64,000 nucleotides of DNA, taken from positions 1 to 64,000 of the forward strand of contig NZ_JACNYK010000005.1 of assembly GCF_014692505.1 (NCBI RefSeq). The letters run 5' to 3'. The translations under genes were made by a program, and so were the position numbers. How positions within the stretch are numbered: the first letter of the stretch is position 1; each line of letters starts with the position of its first letter. The notes below the pieces were generated by a model that did not search any database, was not told the origin of the DNA, and was given only the letters and a program-made list of their open reading frames with translations. Positions 62,427 through 64,000 of the stretch are shown here, in pieces. Source of the stretch: Sphingobacterium arenae (GTDB lineage: Bacteria; Bacteroidota; Bacteroidia; Sphingobacteriales; Sphingobacteriaceae).

Positions 62427-64000
62427 TTAAGCTTCCACTAATTTTTTACGTAACACATTTTTGTATTCACGTGGGAATACTTTGATAAATTTACCTTTTT
62501 CGTTCGCCCAGTTTTGCAAGATGAAGTTGGCGCGCTCGCTGTTCGTGAGGTGTACATGGCGCTTCAATAAAGCGATAATCTCGTTTTCATCTTCCGTGTC
62601 TAGCGGATCAAGGTCTACCATTTCCTGATTGCAATTGTCGCGGAAGTTGCCCGCTATATCGTAAATCCAAGCGATACCACCACTCATCCCCGCAGCAAAG
62701 TTACGCCCTGTTTCGCCTAGGATCAGTGCACGTCCTCCGGTCATGTATTCACAACCGTGGTCGCCTATACCCTCTACAACGGCAGTAGCTCCCGAGTTTC
62801 TTACTCCAAAACGTTCGCCTGCCATGCCATTAATAAAGAGGTGGCCCGACGTCGCGCCATATAAGGCAACATTCCCAATGATAATGTTCTCATGGGCTAC
62901 TAACGGGCTATCATCTGTTGGATAAATAGCCAATTGTGCACCCGAAAGCCCTTTGCCTACATAGTCATTGGCTTCACCTTCCAATTCGAACGAAAGCCCT
63001 TTAACAGCAAACGCGCCGAACGACTGACCTGCCGAACCCTCAAACTTGAAGTTAATCGTGTTGTCCGGCAAGCCATCTGCACCATGTATTTTGGAAACTT
63101 CATTTGATAAAAGTGTACCAATGGTACGGTCTGTATTTTTCACTTTGAATGTGCCAAAGACCGGTGTTTTTGTATCGATAGCCGATTTCGCTTGATTCAA
63201 CAATCCCCAATCTAAAATCATACTCATACCGTGATCCTGCTCTTGGGTGTTGTATAAACTCTCCGATGGAGCATTGCGTGCAACGTGTAATATCTGGGAG
63301 AAGTCTATCTTTTCCGCTTTCCAGTGATCGATGTTTTCCCGTTTCTTCAGGAACTGTGCACGACCAACCATTTCGTTTATGGTGCGGAAACCTAGCTGAG
63401 CCATCGTTTCCCGTATTTCCTCTGCGAGGAAGCGGAATAAGTTGACGATGTCTTCTGGTTTTCCAGAGAATAGCTTCCGTAATTCGGGATCTTGTGTAGC
63501 GACGCCTACAGGGCATGTGTTCAGATGGCATTTACGCATCATGATACAACCGCCTGCAATCAGTGCGGCGGTGGCAACGCCCCACTCTTCGGCACCTAAT
63601 AAAGTCGCAATAACGATATCGCGTCCAGTTTTCATCTGTCCGTCGGCCTGCAAGACCACACGACTACGCAATTTGTTCTGTACGAGGGTTTGGTGTGCCT
63701 CGGCTAACCCTAACTCCCATGGTAAGCCCGCATGCTTAACGGAACTTAACGGTGAGGCGCCTGTACCCCCATCGAATCCGGCGATTAGAATGACATCAGC
63801 ATGTGCTTTTGCTACGCCGGCGGCTATGGTACCTACCCCAGCTTTTGAAACCAGTTTTACATTGATTCTCGCTTGGCGATTGGCATTTTTTAAATCGAAA
63901 ATCAATTGAGCAAGATCTTCGATAGAGTAAATATCGTGATGTGGCGGTGGAGAAATCAATCCGACACCTGGTGTTGCGTGGCGTAAACGAGCAATAAAAT
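62427..64000 (-). CDS. gltB: Glutamate synthase large subunit, C-terminal part (5' end outside window)
   Basis: About 524 codons are inside the window; the frame runs to the edge without a start ([22 protein letters not shown]), so the protein is cut by the window. Present are the FMN-binding synthase barrel ([37 protein letters not shown]), the 3Fe-4S cysteines ([15 protein letters not shown]) and the C-terminal beta-helix ([14 protein letters not shown]). It makes glutamate from 2-oxoglutarate and glutamine together with GltD. The glutaminase domain lies beyond the edge. Confidence 0.97.
   Translation of the reverse strand, partial: FIARLRHATPGVGLISPPPHHDIYSIEDLAQLIFDLKNANRQARINVKLVSKAGVGTIAAGVAKAHADVILIAGFDGGTGASPLSSVKHAGLPWELGLAEAHQTLVQNKLRSRVVLQADGQMKTGRDIVIATLLGAEEWGVATAALIAGGCIMMRKCHLNTCPVGVATQDPELRKLFSGKPEDIVNLFRFLAEEIRETMAQLGFRTINEMVGRAQFLKKRENIDHWKAEKIDFSQILHVARNAPSESLYNTQEQDHGMSMILDWGLLNQAKSAIDTKTPVFGTFKVKNTDRTIGTLLSNEVSKIHGADGLPDNTINFKFEGSAGQSFGAFAVKGLSFELEGEANDYVGKGLSGAQLAIYPTDDSPLVAHENIIIGNVALYGATSGHLFINGMAGERFGVRNSGATAVVEGIGDHGCEYMTGGRALILGETGRNFAAGMSGGIAWIYDIAGNFRDNCNQEMVDLDPLDTEDENEIIALLKRHVHLTNSERANFILQNWANEKGKFIKVFPREYKNVLRKKLVEA

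Noticed and set aside
1-64000. CRISPR array, prophage, transposase or defence island
   Set aside because: No regularly spaced repeats, integrase, transposase, phage structural or restriction genes were seen on either strand.

Overview
The window comes from a Bacteroidota chromosome, most likely a Sphingobacteriaceae member (Sphingobacterium/Pedobacter type). The evidence is a SusC/SusD pair, a type IX secretion (T9SS) sorting domain, the long inserted form of IspG, a CarB without its allosteric domain, many promoters of the Bacteroidota -7 form TAnnTTTG, and start codons preceded by AT-rich sequence with no Shine-Dalgarno motif. I see no prophage, insertion sequence, integrase or CRISPR array; nearly everything looks like ordinary chromosome.

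Layout. 0-6 kb: the end of an rRNA operon (5S 3' part plus terminator), then an RND efflux operon (adaptor, inner-membrane pump, TolC-like channel). 6-8.5 kb: a GH109-like oxidoreductase/glycosidase and a formylglycine-generating enzyme homologue. 8.5-17.3 kb: carB, a small outer-membrane barrel, and an orphan SusC/SusD nutrient-import pair whose upstream region carries LacI-like half-palindromes. 17.4-29.3 kb: housekeeping genes (lipA, an amidohydrolase, a bacilliredoxin, ahcY, a NadR-like kinase, a YkuK-like RNase H fold, upp, uvrB, proB, proA and a coupled unknown gene). 29.4-33.5 kb: a 1-Cys-type peroxiredoxin, an ECF sigma factor with a partner in which an anti-sigma-like cytoplasmic domain is joined through one membrane helix to a periplasmic trypsin-like protease, ispF and an MFS exporter. 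33.7-43.3 kb: PBP1A, uvrC, era, kup, a protein that is almost only a T9SS sorting domain, and ispG. 43.3-49.7 kb: a palindromic repeat element, a LiaF-like membrane protein preceded by LytTR-type direct repeats, mlaE/mlaF, an RlmI-like methyltransferase, a 589-residue nitronate-monooxygenase-like protein and a DUF4382 lipoprotein. 49.8-55.8 kb: purU, parE, a mini HExxH protein, accD, the SRP RNA gene, and a dprA split by one in-frame TAG. 55.8-64 kb: rsmG, a glycosyltransferase, tgt (lacking the usual zinc cysteines), an LptF/G permease, a DMT transporter, gltD and the 3' part of gltB, which runs off the window.

How genes work together: the RND genes form one tripartite pump; SusC/SusD form one import complex; proB-proA give proline synthesis; ispF and ispG belong to the MEP isoprenoid pathway; uvrB and uvrC to nucleotide excision repair; mlaE/mlaF to lipid trafficking; gltB/gltD to ammonia assimilation. 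The most unusual items are the sigma/anti-sigma-protease fusion, the interrupted dprA, the T9SS-domain-only protein, the zinc-less Tgt and the LytTR-type tandem repeat.
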